From: CAXMST01 sp963700785
GTDB taxonomy: Bacteria > Actinomycetota > Thermoleophilia > Solirubrobacterales > 70-9
Length of the DNA stretch: 64,000 nucleotides
Assembly (NCBI GenBank): GCA_963700785.1
Contig: CAVOYZ010000021.1
Coordinates: 1-64,000, forward strand
Direction: 5' to 3'
A program made the position numbers and the translations under genes. The notes under the pieces were generated by a model, which saw nothing but the letters and a program-made list of their open reading frames with translations, was not told the origin of the DNA and made no database searches. The stretch's first letter is position 1; every line of letters starts with the position of its first letter. This document shows positions 9,717-17,338 of this stretch, one piece after another.

Positions 9717-9805
9717 GTCCGCGCCGCCCGATCAGCGCGGCCCCGCATCTCGCATCATGCGGCTTCGTCCCCTCGCAGCGGGCCTGCCGGTCGGCGCCGT
9801 CCTCG

Positions 9806-9811
9806 TACACT
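9806..9811 (+). promoter_or_regulatory. Candidate -10 element (TACACT) of the tRNA-Gln gene
   Basis: TACACT ends ten bases before the first base of the tRNA, a suitable distance for a short 5' leader. No convincing -35 is seen. Confidence 0.35.
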
Positions 9812-9821
9812 CGGTCGCCGA

Positions 9822-9893
9822 TCCGGGGTGGTGTAGTCGACAGCACGTCAGGTTTTGGTCCTGAAAGCAGAGGTTTGATTCCTCTCCCCGGAG
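9822..9893 (+). tRNA. tRNA-Gln (anticodon TTG)
   Basis: 72 bases fold as a cloverleaf. The acceptor TCCGGGG pairs with CCCCGGA. The anticodon arm is TCAGG-TTTTGGT-CCTGA with TTG at positions 34-36, and the T arm is AGAGG-TTTGATT-CCTCT. The 3' CCA is not encoded (the end reads CCCCGGAG, then CTC). The place beside glmU matches the arrangement common in actinobacteria. Confidence 0.95.
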
Positions 9894-9948
9894 CTCGGGA
9901 CCTCGGCGCCCTTCGGCCAATCGGAGTTGTAGCGGCGGCTCGGGACGC

Positions 9949-11202
9949 TCAGCCCTTGTCCGAGCCCTTGCGCACCTTGCCGCTCGTGCTGCCGGCCTCG
10001 AGCGCCGGGCCGCGCGGGGCCGGGATTCCGAGCACCCGCATCGCCTTCAGGCCGAGCCCGATCTTCTCGCGGCCCTCGGTCGAGCCGAGGTCGTGACCGC
10101 TCAGCTCCTTGACGCGCTCGAGCCGGTAGCGGATCGTGTGGCGGTGGGTGAACAGCGACTCGGCGGTCGGCGTGATGTTGCCGTCGTTGTCGAGAAACGC
10201 CTCGATCGTGGTCACGAGCTCGGTCTCGTACTGATCGTCATAGGCGGCAAGCGGGGCCACGGTTTCGCTGTAGAAGCGCTCCAGCTCGGCCGGGTCCTCG
10301 CTCATCGCCGGCAGCAGCAGTCGATAGGAGCCGGTCTGCTCGAACGCGAGCGGGCTGCTCGCCTCCGCCTCGCCGACGTTGGCGGCGAGCAGTGCCTCCT
10401 TTCCGGCCCGGTAGAGGTCATCCGGGCCCTCCGCGCGGCGGCTGTAGCCGACCGTCAGCTGAAAGCCGGGCAGGGCCGCGGCCAACTCGCTCTGGATCCC
10501 GGCCGCGGCGCGCGTGATCTGGTCGGCATCGGCGGCCGGCACGATCACGGCCACCTCACCACGCTCGCCCGAGTCGCCCTCGGAGGCCGCGGCCAGCGCA
10601 CCGGAGCTGCCGCCACGCACGGCCCGCAGGGTCAGCATCAGCAGGCGCTCGCGCCAGGCCCCGGGCTGCGCAGCATGAGGGCGGGCGCGAACCAGCACCG
10701 CACCTGCTCCCCGGCTGAGATCGGCCCCGAGCTCGGCTCCGCGCGCGGCGATGTCGGCTGCATCCGTCAGCCGGCGCTCGAGGACGGCGCTGAGGAAGTC
10801 GTGCGCGGCCTCGTCGCTCGCCCATTCGGTCGAACGGGCGCGCTCGACCTCGAGGCCGAGCAGGGTCGCGACCATCCGGACGTTCGCCACCGGCGCGGCT
10901 TCACTGCCCCGGGCCCGGTAGCGGAGCTCGCCGACAACGGCGTCGGCGACCCGCAGCTCAGCGCTCTCGACGCCGCCGGTGCCGTCGATCAGCTTCTCCT
11001 CCTCGGCGCTGGATCCGGCCGCCACCGCCAGCACGGCGCTGGAGCGATCGATCAGCGCAACGCTCGCGCCGAGTGCCGCGGCGGCGGCTCGGGCCACCGC
11101 GGGCAACCCCGCTCCCGACTCGATCGCGTCGGACAACGCCTCGAGGCTTCCCTCGGCGGCGGTCTTGCGTTTGGCCGCTTTCGACCCGGGCTGTGTCGCC
11201 AC
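9949..11202 (-). CDS. PucR/CdaR-family transcriptional regulator with C-terminal helix-turn-helix
   Basis: About 417 residues from GTG 11202. The C-terminus has the PucR-type HTH (DNDGNITPTAESLFTHRHTI followed by RYRLERVKELSGHDL). A GGDEF-like/GAF-like central part contains LTVGYSRRAEGPDDLYRAGK. The family reads metabolite signals and activates purine, sugar-acid or amino-acid genes; nothing local identifies its ligand. TACCAT exactly seven bases upstream of GTG 11202 supports this start over an upstream ATG at 11262. The tail after the HTH (GSTSGKVRKGSDKG) is a basic, low-complexity end. Confidence 0.85.
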   Translation of the reverse strand: MATQPGSKAAKRKTAAEGSLEALSDAIESGAGLPAVARAAAAALGASVALIDRSSAVLAVAAGSSAEEEKLIDGTGGVESAELRVADAVVGELRYRARGSEAAPVANVRMVATLLGLEVERARSTEWASDEAAHDFLSAVLERRLTDAADIAARGAELGADLSRGAGAVLVRARPHAAQPGAWRERLLMLTLRAVRGGSSGALAAASEGDSGERGEVAVIVPAADADQITRAAAGIQSELAAALPGFQLTVGYSRRAEGPDDLYRAGKEALLAANVGEAEASSPLAFEQTGSYRLLLPAMSEDPAELERFYSETVAPLAAYDDQYETELVTTIEAFLDNDGNITPTAESLFTHRHTIRYRLERVKELSGHDLGSTEGREKIGLGLKAMRVLGIPAPRGPALEAGSTSGKVRKGSDKG

Positions 11203-11209
11203 GGCGCCA

Positions 11210-11215
11210 ATGGTA
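11210..11215 (-). promoter_or_regulatory. -10 element (TACCAT) of the PucR-type regulator
   Basis: TACCAT lies seven bases upstream of GTG 11202, consistent with a leaderless message. Confidence 0.5.
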
Positions 11216-11290
11216 GGGCGGCGTCGCCGGCCGGTAGTGCCAGACCGCCGGTTCCGGGCCACGCCCGACGCGGAGGCCGCGCTGGCGGCC

Positions 11291-11515
11291 TCAGCTGAAC
11301 AGCTTCGAGATGTCGTCCCAGAAGTAGATCACGATGAACCCGATCGCGATCCCGATCGCAACCAGCGCCACGAGGACGATCAGCGAGAGCAGCGCCGCGG
11401 TCGCCTTCTCCCAGGCGCGCCCGAAGGATCCGATCGCGGGCGCCAGGATCAGGGTCGCGAACGCGATCAGGCTGATCAGCCCGGCCCCTCCGAACAGCAG
11501 CAGCTCAGGACTCAC
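11291..11515 (-). CDS. Small two-helix membrane protein
   Basis: 74 residues, nearly all in two long hydrophobic segments (LLLFGGAGLISLIAFATLIL and LLSLIVLVALVAIGIAIGF) with a short basic/acidic loop and the tail FWDDISKLFS. No family recognised. It starts at GTG 11515, inside the last codons of the DedA-PAP2 gene (11-base overlap), so it is probably the last gene of that operon and may act with it in the membrane. Confidence 0.65.
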   Translation of the reverse strand: MSPELLLFGGAGLISLIAFATLILAPAIGSFGRAWEKATAALLSLIVLVALVAIGIAIGFIVIYFWDDISKLFS

Positions 11516-12986
11516 GGGTCCGATTCTGCCGGAAGTGAACGACGAGGACGTAGACGACCGTCGCGATCGCGAAGGCGCAGACGCCGAGCCCCCAGCCGCC
11601 GAACACGTCGGACAGGTAGTGGATGCCGAGATAGACGCGACTGAGGCCGATCGCCGCGGTGATCAGCAGTCCGGCGACCAGCAGCGCGGTGCCACCGCTC
11701 CATCCGGGGCGCAGGCGCACCGTGAGCGCGATCGCGAGCCACGAGTAGACGACCGAGTAGGCGGCGTGTCCGCTCGGATATGAGGATCCGCCGGCGTCGA
11801 CCAGGCCGCCGGTCGGGCGCGGCCGGTCGAAGGCGTCCTTGAACTCCGGCACGGCGATCAGCATCAGGGCGGCACCGGCGAGGAGGATCCAGAGCTCGGC
11901 GCGATGACCTCTGATCGCGAACCAGGCCGCGGCGAGCGCGGTGACGATGACCAGCGCCACCGACGAGCCGAAGGCCGTGACGACCTTCTCGATCGAGGTC
12001 AGCCAGTCGGCTCGCAGCTCAGCGACGAGGTCGGCGGCGGCCTTGTCGGCTCCAGTCGGGCCGGGGTTGTCGCCGACGACCACCGCGTAGGAGATGAAGA
12101 CGAAGCTGCCGACCGCGAGGGCGGCGAGCGGCCCGGTCAGCTCGAGCCCGAGACCACCCGGCGTCAGTCGCTCCCAGACGAACCGCGCCTGGGGCGCCAG
12201 GCGACGACCGAGGCGGAGCAGCGGTCGCAGGTAGCTGCGCTGGTCCATCTCGGCGACCAGCCGCCGGCGGTTTCGCGGGTCGCGGATGAAGCGGACGACG
12301 AAGATCAGGCCGACGATCAGGGCGACGACCAGGGCGAAGTAGAAGAAGCCGCGCTCGGCCACGCTCACCACCTCGTCCAGGTTCTGGGAGGCGAAGTAGC
12401 CGAGCAGCGTGAAGAACGTCGCCCAGAGACCGGTCCCGAGGATGCTGTACGGCGCCATCGCCGAGTAGCGCATCCCGGAGCTGCCGGCGATGAACGGGGC
12501 CAGCGCGCGGACCAGGCCGATGAAGCGCCCGATCAGGATCGTCTTGCCGCCGTGCGCGTCGAAGTAGGCCTCGACCTGGGCGAACCGCTCGGCGCTGATC
12601 CCGAAGCGCGGCCCGTTGCGCTCGATGAAGCCGCGCCCCAGCCTGACGCCGAGCAGGAAGCTGACGCTGTCGCCGCAGAAGGCGCCGAGCCAGACGAGGG
12701 CGATCGTCAGCAGCACCGAGGTCTCGCCCTGACCCGCGACCGCGCCGCCGAGGACGACGACGGTCTCCCCCGGCACCACCAGGCCGACGAAGGCACCGGT
12801 CTCGAGGAAGGCGAACAGCGCGACCAGCACGTAGGTCCAGGCGCCGAGGCTCGCCGAGATGTCCGCCAGCAGCTTCTGCAGGTCGAGTTCGGGGAAGAAC
12901 CGCTTGTAGAGCAGGTAGACGGCGATCACCGCCGCGATCACCGCAGCCAGCTTCAGCCAGCCCCTGCGATCGCGCGGCAGGTGCAT
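11505..12986 (-). CDS. DedA-PAP2 fusion: membrane flippase-like domain plus lipid phosphatase
   Basis: 493 residues. The N-terminal half is a DedA/SNARE-associated domain (ETGAFVGLVVPGETVVVLGG, GDSVSFLLGVRLGRGF, GRFIGLVRALAPFIAGSSGM). The C-terminal half is a PAP2 phosphatase with all three signatures: KDAFDRPRP, SSYPSGHAAYS and SRVYLGIHYLSDVFGG. DedA proteins move undecaprenyl phosphate or other anionic lipids across the membrane, and PAP2 enzymes remove phosphate from lipid pyrophosphates, so the fusion could couple lipid-carrier dephosphorylation and recycling (inference). The ATG at 12986 overlaps the ispE stop by one base (TGATG), an attractive pairing because IspE feeds isoprenoid synthesis. 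Confidence 0.92.
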   Translation of the reverse strand: MHLPRDRRGWLKLAAVIAAVIAVYLLYKRFFPELDLQKLLADISASLGAWTYVLVALFAFLETGAFVGLVVPGETVVVLGGAVAGQGETSVLLTIALVWLGAFCGDSVSFLLGVRLGRGFIERNGPRFGISAERFAQVEAYFDAHGGKTILIGRFIGLVRALAPFIAGSSGMRYSAMAPYSILGTGLWATFFTLLGYFASQNLDEVVSVAERGFFYFALVVALIVGLIFVVRFIRDPRNRRRLVAEMDQRSYLRPLLRLGRRLAPQARFVWERLTPGGLGLELTGPLAALAVGSFVFISYAVVVGDNPGPTGADKAAADLVAELRADWLTSIEKVVTAFGSSVALVIVTALAAAWFAIRGHRAELWILLAGAALMLIAVPEFKDAFDRPRPTGGLVDAGGSSYPSGHAAYSVVYSWLAIALTVRLRPGWSGGTALLVAGLLITAAIGLSRVYLGIHYLSDVFGGWGLGVCAFAIATVVYVLVVHFRQNRTRES

Positions 12987-13819
12987 CAGCGGAGGCTCGC
13001 CGGCGAGGTGACGATCGCCGACGAGTAGGCATAGGGAAGCGCCGCGGCCGCGGCGTCCGCCCTCGCGATGTTGCGGAACAGGCCCGCGGCGGTCGGCCCC
13101 GAGCCGGTGACCATCGCGTGCTCGGCGCCCGCCTCACGCAGCGCCGCCAGCGCCTCGCCGATCGCCGGGCGCAGCGAGATCGCGGCCTCGCCGAGATCGT
13201 TGACCAGCAACTCGGCGTAGTCGAGCGGGGACGCGCCCGGCGCCACCCCGAGCAGCCGCTCACGGATCTGCGCCAGCTCGTCCGCCTCTCGGCAGAGCCC
13301 GAGCCGATCGGCCTCGGCGTAGACCTCGGCGGTCGCGAGCCCGTCGTCGGCCGGAATCAGGACCACGGCCCATTCCCCAGTCGGCGGCAACGGCTCGACC
13401 CTCTCACCGGCGCCGCCGACGAGCACGAAGGCCGGCCGCAGCTGCGACGGCACGTCGGCACCGAGGCTTGCCGCGATCGAGTCGATCCCGGCGACCGAAC
13501 CCGCAGCGAGGCGCAGCACGGCGGCCGCGTCGGCGCTACCCCCGGCGAGGCCCGCGGCGATCGGAATCCGCTTCTCGATCTCAACCCGGATCGGCGGCCG
13601 ATCCCAGCCCGCCTCGCGGAGCGCGGCGAGCGCGGCGGCTGCCAGGTTCGGTCCCTCGACGGCGCTGCAGTGGACCTCGTCCTCCGGACCATCGGCGTCA
13701 CCGACCTCGATCCGGTCGGCGAGGTTGAGCGGATGAAAGAGCGAGCAGATCTCGTGCAGTCCATCCTCCCGCGGCCGGCCCAGGTAGAGGCAGAGGTTGA
13801 GCTTGGCGGGAGCGATCAC
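12986..13819 (-). CDS. ispE: 4-diphosphocytidyl-2-C-methyl-D-erythritol kinase
   Basis: 277 residues of the GHMP kinase family. The N-terminus IAPAKLNLCLYLGRPREDGL holds the substrate-binding Lys/Asn, and the ATP loop is PIAAGLAGGSADAAAVL. A C-terminal GSGPTAAGLF completes the fold. It catalyses the ATP-dependent fourth step of the non-mevalonate isoprenoid pathway. It starts at GTG 13819, overlapping the rsmA stop (GTGA). The rsmA-ispE pairing is common in actinobacteria. Confidence 0.95.
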   Translation of the reverse strand: MIAPAKLNLCLYLGRPREDGLHEICSLFHPLNLADRIEVGDADGPEDEVHCSAVEGPNLAAAALAALREAGWDRPPIRVEIEKRIPIAAGLAGGSADAAAVLRLAAGSVAGIDSIAASLGADVPSQLRPAFVLVGGAGERVEPLPPTGEWAVVLIPADDGLATAEVYAEADRLGLCREADELAQIRERLLGVAPGASPLDYAELLVNDLGEAAISLRPAIGEALAALREAGAEHAMVTGSGPTAAGLFRNIARADAAAAALPYAYSSAIVTSPASLR

Positions 13820-14630
13820 CGCAGTGCCTCCGCCAACCGCAGGTGGTCGGGCGGCGGCAGCATCTCGGCCCGTGCGTCCTCCGGGAAGCCGATCTCGCGC
13901 AGTGCCTCGCGTGCCCGATGCCGGATCTCCGCCGGGCGCGGCCGCGCCACCGGCCGGCCGGCGTCGAGCGCCTCCCGCTCGCGCCTGCGCGCCGCGAGCT
14001 CGAGCGACTTCGGGATCGCCTTGCGGCGATGCGCGAAGCTGTCGCGGATCAGCTCCCTGATCCGGGCCTCCACCCCGGCCCGCGGCGGGTCAGCGACAGG
14101 AGCGCCGAGTCGACCCGCGGTCGGGGGACGAAGACCGCCGGGTCGACCCGTCGCAGCATCCGCACCTCACAGCTCAACTGGACGAGCACGCTGGGAGCCC
14201 CGTACGTGCGGCTGCCCGGGCGGGCGCGCAGGCGCTCGGCGATCTCCCGTTGCACCATCACGGTCCAGCGGCGGATCGTCGGCAGCTCCGCGATCGTCCG
14301 CAGCAGCAGCGGCGTCGCCACCGAGTAGGGGAGGTTGGCCACCATCGCCGTCGGCGGCGGGTCGAGCAGCCCAAGGTCGACCCGCATCGCATCGCCCCAG
14401 ACGATGTTCAGCGAGCCCGAGGCCGCCTCGATCGGCTCGAGGAACGCGCGCAGGCCCTCGTCGATCTCGATCAGGTGGACGCCCGTGGCCAGCTCGACCA
14501 GGCGCTCGGTCAGCACCCCCTGGCCGCCGCCGACCTCGAGCACGACGTCGTCCGGCTCAGGCGCCGCATCGGCGAGGATCGCGTCGAGCAGGTTGGAGTC
14601 GGCGAGGAAGTTCTGGCCCAGGCGCGTGAT
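13816..14630 (-). CDS. rsmA: 16S rRNA dimethyladenosine transferase RsmA (KsgA), one frameshift, start unclear
   Basis: The reconstructed length (about 271 codons) fits KsgA. The N-terminus reads ITRLGQNFLADSNLLDAI, followed by the SAM-binding VLEVGGGQGVLTERL and the catalytic MVANLPYSVATPLL (NLPY). The C-terminal part FAHRRKAIPKSLEL is in another frame; the slip is near 14085. It dimethylates two adjacent adenosines in the 3' hairpin of 16S rRNA. No ATG, GTG or TTG exists in frame between the tatD stop and RLGQNF, so either an ATC/CTG start is used or one more base error hides the start. Confidence 0.9.
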
Positions 14631-14634
14631 GGCC

Positions 14635-15411
14635 TCACCACCCGAACAACCGGGCCGAGTTCTCCTCGACGACGGCCTCGAGCTCCTCCGGCTCCTGTCC
14701 CCTCGCCTCGGCTACCGCCGCCGCGGTGACCACCACGTTCGCGGGCTCGTTCGGCTTCCCCCTCCTCGGCTGCGGGGCGAGGTACGGGCTGTCGGTCTCG
14801 ACCAGGATCAGCTCGTCCGGCACGGCCGCCGCCGCCGCTCGCAGCTCACCGGCCTTCGGATAGGTGACGTTGCCGGCGAACGACACGTACCAGCCATGCT
14901 CGGCAGCGCGGACGGCGTGCTCGCGATCGGCCGAGAAGCAGTGCAGGATCACGTCCACCCCCCCAGCCTCCGCGGCGAGCAACTCGAAGCAGTCGGACAC
15001 CGCTCGCCCGGCCCCGGGCTCGGCGCTGTCTCGCATGTGGATCACCAACGGCTTGCCGACGCCGCGGGCGATCGCGATCTGGGCCTCGAACGCATTCACC
15101 TGATCGTCGCGCGGGGCGCTGTCGCGGTAGTAGTCGAGGCCGGTCTCCCCGATCGCCCTGACCAGCGGGTCGCCGGCGAGGGCGCGGATCTCGCCCGCCG
15201 CGCGATCATCGAACCCCTCGGCCGCGTTCGGGTGGCGCCCGACAGCGGCGAACACCCCCTCGCAGGTCCGGGCCGCCTCGATCGCGGCGTGGTTGGAATC
15301 CTCGTTCATGCCGACGGTCAGGATGCGCCTCACCCCCGCCTGCGCGGCGGCCTCGACCAGCTCGTCGTTCGGCGGCTGACATGACGTCAGGTGGGCATGC
15401 GTGTCGACCAT
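14635..15411 (-). CDS. tatD: TatD-family metal-dependent deoxyribonuclease
   Basis: 258 residues, a TIM-barrel hydrolase. Metal ligands are visible: VDTHAHL at the N-terminus, GETGLDYYRD, VIHMRD, ILHCFS and ETDSPYLAP. The family has DNase and exonuclease activity and may act in DNA fragmentation or repair; its physiological role is not settled. The ATG 15411 has TAATCT exactly seven bases upstream, so it probably begins the leaderless tatD-rsmA-ispE-DedA transcript. Confidence 0.93.
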   Translation of the reverse strand: MVDTHAHLTSCQPPNDELVEAAAQAGVRRILTVGMNEDSNHAAIEAARTCEGVFAAVGRHPNAAEGFDDRAAGEIRALAGDPLVRAIGETGLDYYRDSAPRDDQVNAFEAQIAIARGVGKPLVIHMRDSAEPGAGRAVSDCFELLAAEAGGVDVILHCFSADREHAVRAAEHGWYVSFAGNVTYPKAGELRAAAAAVPDELILVETDSPYLAPQPRRGKPNEPANVVVTAAAVAEARGQEPEELEAVVEENSARLFGW

Positions 15412-15418
15412 CGCCCGG

Positions 15419-15424
15419 AGATTA
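15419..15424 (-). promoter_or_regulatory. -10 element (TAATCT) of the tatD-rsmA-ispE operon
   Basis: TAATCT ends seven bases before ATG 15411, giving an mRNA beginning at the start codon. Confidence 0.55.
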
Positions 15425-15492
15425 CGAAGTGTGCGCTCGGCGGGCTCCCCTGCCGGAGCGGGCGACGCGACCCGCCCCCCTTCGCTAATCCC

Positions 15493-17001
15493 TCAATCCC
15501 CGAGCTTCGGGAAAAGCGGTGGGATCCGTGCGATCGTCTGGCCTCCGGCGCGCGAGCCGGGCTCGGCCAGGCTGCGATCCCCCTCGCCGAGAGCATCGAG
15601 CAGGGTCGAGCTCGCGTCCGGCATGTAGGCGTGCAGGAGCAGGGTGACGACGCGCAGCCCCTCGGCCAGGTTGTAGAGGACGCGGTCGAGATCGCCGGCG
15701 GCGGCTTGATCCTTGGCCAGCTCCCAGGGCTTGCTCTCCTCGACGTAGCGGTTCAGCCTCCGGACGCGGATCCAGATTCGCTCCAGAGCCTGGCTGAGCT
15801 CGGCCCGGTCGAGCAGCTCGGCAACCTCCGCCCCGACCCCCTCGAGGCCGTCGTCGCCCTCGGTGAGCGCCGGATCGGGCTCCGAGTCCGGGATCACGCC
15901 GTCGCGGAAGCGCTCGATCATCGCCAGGGTCCGCGAGGCGAGATTGCCGTAGTCGTTGGCCAGCTCGGTCTCGTACCGGGCCTCGAACCCGGCCGGGCTG
16001 ATCGAGCCGTCCTGGCCGAAGCTGACCTCCCGGAAGCAGTAGAAGCGCAGGGCGTCGGCGCCGAAGCGATCGATCACCTCGAACGGGTCGAGCACGTTGC
16101 CGAGCGACTTCGACATCTTCTTCTCGCCCATCAACAGGTAGCCGTGCACGTACAGGTGCTCGGGCAGCTCGATCTCGGCCGCCATCAGCAGCGCCGGCCA
16201 GTAGACCGAGTGGAACTTGAGGATGTCCTTGGCCATCACGTGGTAGCTGCAAGGCCAGTAGCGCTCGGTCAGATCCTCGCCCTGACGTGCGTAGGAGAGG
16301 GCGGTGTAGTAGTTGAGCAGCGCGTCGAACCAGACGTACATCACCTGCTCGGGATCCCAGGGCAGCGGCACGCCCCAGGTCAGGTTCGCCCGCGAGAGCG
16401 AGACGTCGTTGAGCCCGCCCTTGATGAAGGCCAGGGCCTCGTTGCGCCGGAAGTCGGGCTCGACGAAGTCGGGCCGCTCCGCGTAGAGGCGCTCGAGCGG
16501 CTCCTGGAAGCTGGAGAGCCGGAAGAACCAGTTCTGCTCGGTCTCGAGCTCGAGCTCGATCTCGTGGATCGGACAGCTGTGGCCGGGACCCATCTCGGTC
16601 TCGGTCTTGAAGTCGGCGCAGCGCGGGCAGTAGTAGCCCTCGTAGGTGCCCTCGTAGACGTGGCCGTTGTCGTGGACGCGCTGCATCACCTCCTGGACCT
16701 TGGCGACGTGCTCGTCGTCGGAGGTGCGGATGAAGAAATCGATCGAGGCGTTGATCTTCGGCATCAGGTCGCGGAACCGCTGCGAGTTCCTGTTCGCGAG
16801 CTCGCGCGGCTCCAGCCCCTGGACCTGGGCCGCGTGAGCGACCGGCTCGCCGTGCTCGTCGGTCCCGCTCAGGAAGAAGACGTCCTCCCCGCGCTGGCGC
16901 ATGTGCCGGGCGAGGATGTCGGCCCCGATCGTCGTGTAGGCATGACCGAGATGCGGCTCCGCGTTGACGTAGTAGATCGGGGTGGTGACGTAGAAGCTCA
17001 T
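15493..17001 (-). CDS. metG: Methionyl-tRNA synthetase
   Basis: 502-residue class I synthetase. The HIGH motif is HLGH at residues 17-20 and KMSKS at 295-299. A single zinc knuckle CPRC (125-128) pairs with CPIH (143-146). It lacks the C-terminal EMAP-like tRNA-binding domain of longer MetG forms, as usual for this short type. The ATG 17001 has TATCCT ten bases upstream, and the promoter is divergent from the small membrane protein at 17084. An 81-base gap separates it from tatD. Confidence 0.97.
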   Translation of the reverse strand: MSFYVTTPIYYVNAEPHLGHAYTTIGADILARHMRQRGEDVFFLSGTDEHGEPVAHAAQVQGLEPRELANRNSQRFRDLMPKINASIDFFIRTSDDEHVAKVQEVMQRVHDNGHVYEGTYEGYYCPRCADFKTETEMGPGHSCPIHEIELELETEQNWFFRLSSFQEPLERLYAERPDFVEPDFRRNEALAFIKGGLNDVSLSRANLTWGVPLPWDPEQVMYVWFDALLNYYTALSYARQGEDLTERYWPCSYHVMAKDILKFHSVYWPALLMAAEIELPEHLYVHGYLLMGEKKMSKSLGNVLDPFEVIDRFGADALRFYCFREVSFGQDGSISPAGFEARYETELANDYGNLASRTLAMIERFRDGVIPDSEPDPALTEGDDGLEGVGAEVAELLDRAELSQALERIWIRVRRLNRYVEESKPWELAKDQAAAGDLDRVLYNLAEGLRVVTLLLHAYMPDASSTLLDALGEGDRSLAEPGSRAGGQTIARIPPLFPKLGD

Positions 17002-17070
17002 GCGCAGGCGCAGGATAGATACAAGCCGCAGCGCCTCCCGCTGCCGACCGGCGCCGACTGACCCTGACCC

Positions 17071-17076
17071 TAGGCT
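17071..17076 (+). promoter_or_regulatory. -10 element (TAGGCT) of a leaderless promoter
   Basis: TAGGCT ends seven bases before ATG 17084. It is divergent from the metG promoter. Confidence 0.5.
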
Positions 17077-17083
17077 GCAGCCG

Positions 17084-17335
17084 ATGGAAGACGTGATTCA
17101 GATCGTCGGCGCGGTGCTGATCCTGACCGCGTTCGTCGCCGCTCAACGCGGCGCGATGTCACCGCGGGCGCCCGGCTACCTGTGGCTCAACCTGAGCGGC
17201 TCGGCGGTGCTCGCGGTGATCGCCGCCGCGCACGCGGACTGGGGCTTTCTGCTGCTCGAGGGGGTCTGGGCGATCGTCTCCGGATGGAGCCTGATCGAGC
17301 TGGCCCGGGGCCGGGTGGCACCGGAGGTGCCCTGA
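17084..17335 (+). CDS. Small three-helix membrane protein (CBU_0592-like)
   Basis: 83 residues with three hydrophobic helices: IVGAVLILTAFVAAQ, then YLWLNLSGSAVLAVIAA, then GFLLLEGVWAIVSGWSLIEL. The pattern YLWLNLSGS and LLEGVWAIVS resembles the CBU_0592 membrane domain of unknown function. I choose ATG 17084 over the longer frame from 17000 because of the spaced -10 element. Its stop lies four bases before the convergent helicase stop. Confidence 0.75.
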   Translation: MEDVIQIVGAVLILTAFVAAQRGAMSPRAPGYLWLNLSGSAVLAVIAAAHADWGFLLLEGVWAIVSGWSLIELARGRVAPEVP

Positions 17336-17338
17336 GGC

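Noticed and set aside
15391..17061. A long plus-strand frame over tatD and metG
   Set aside because: Composition-driven shadow; metG has HIGH and KMSKS motifs on the minus strand.
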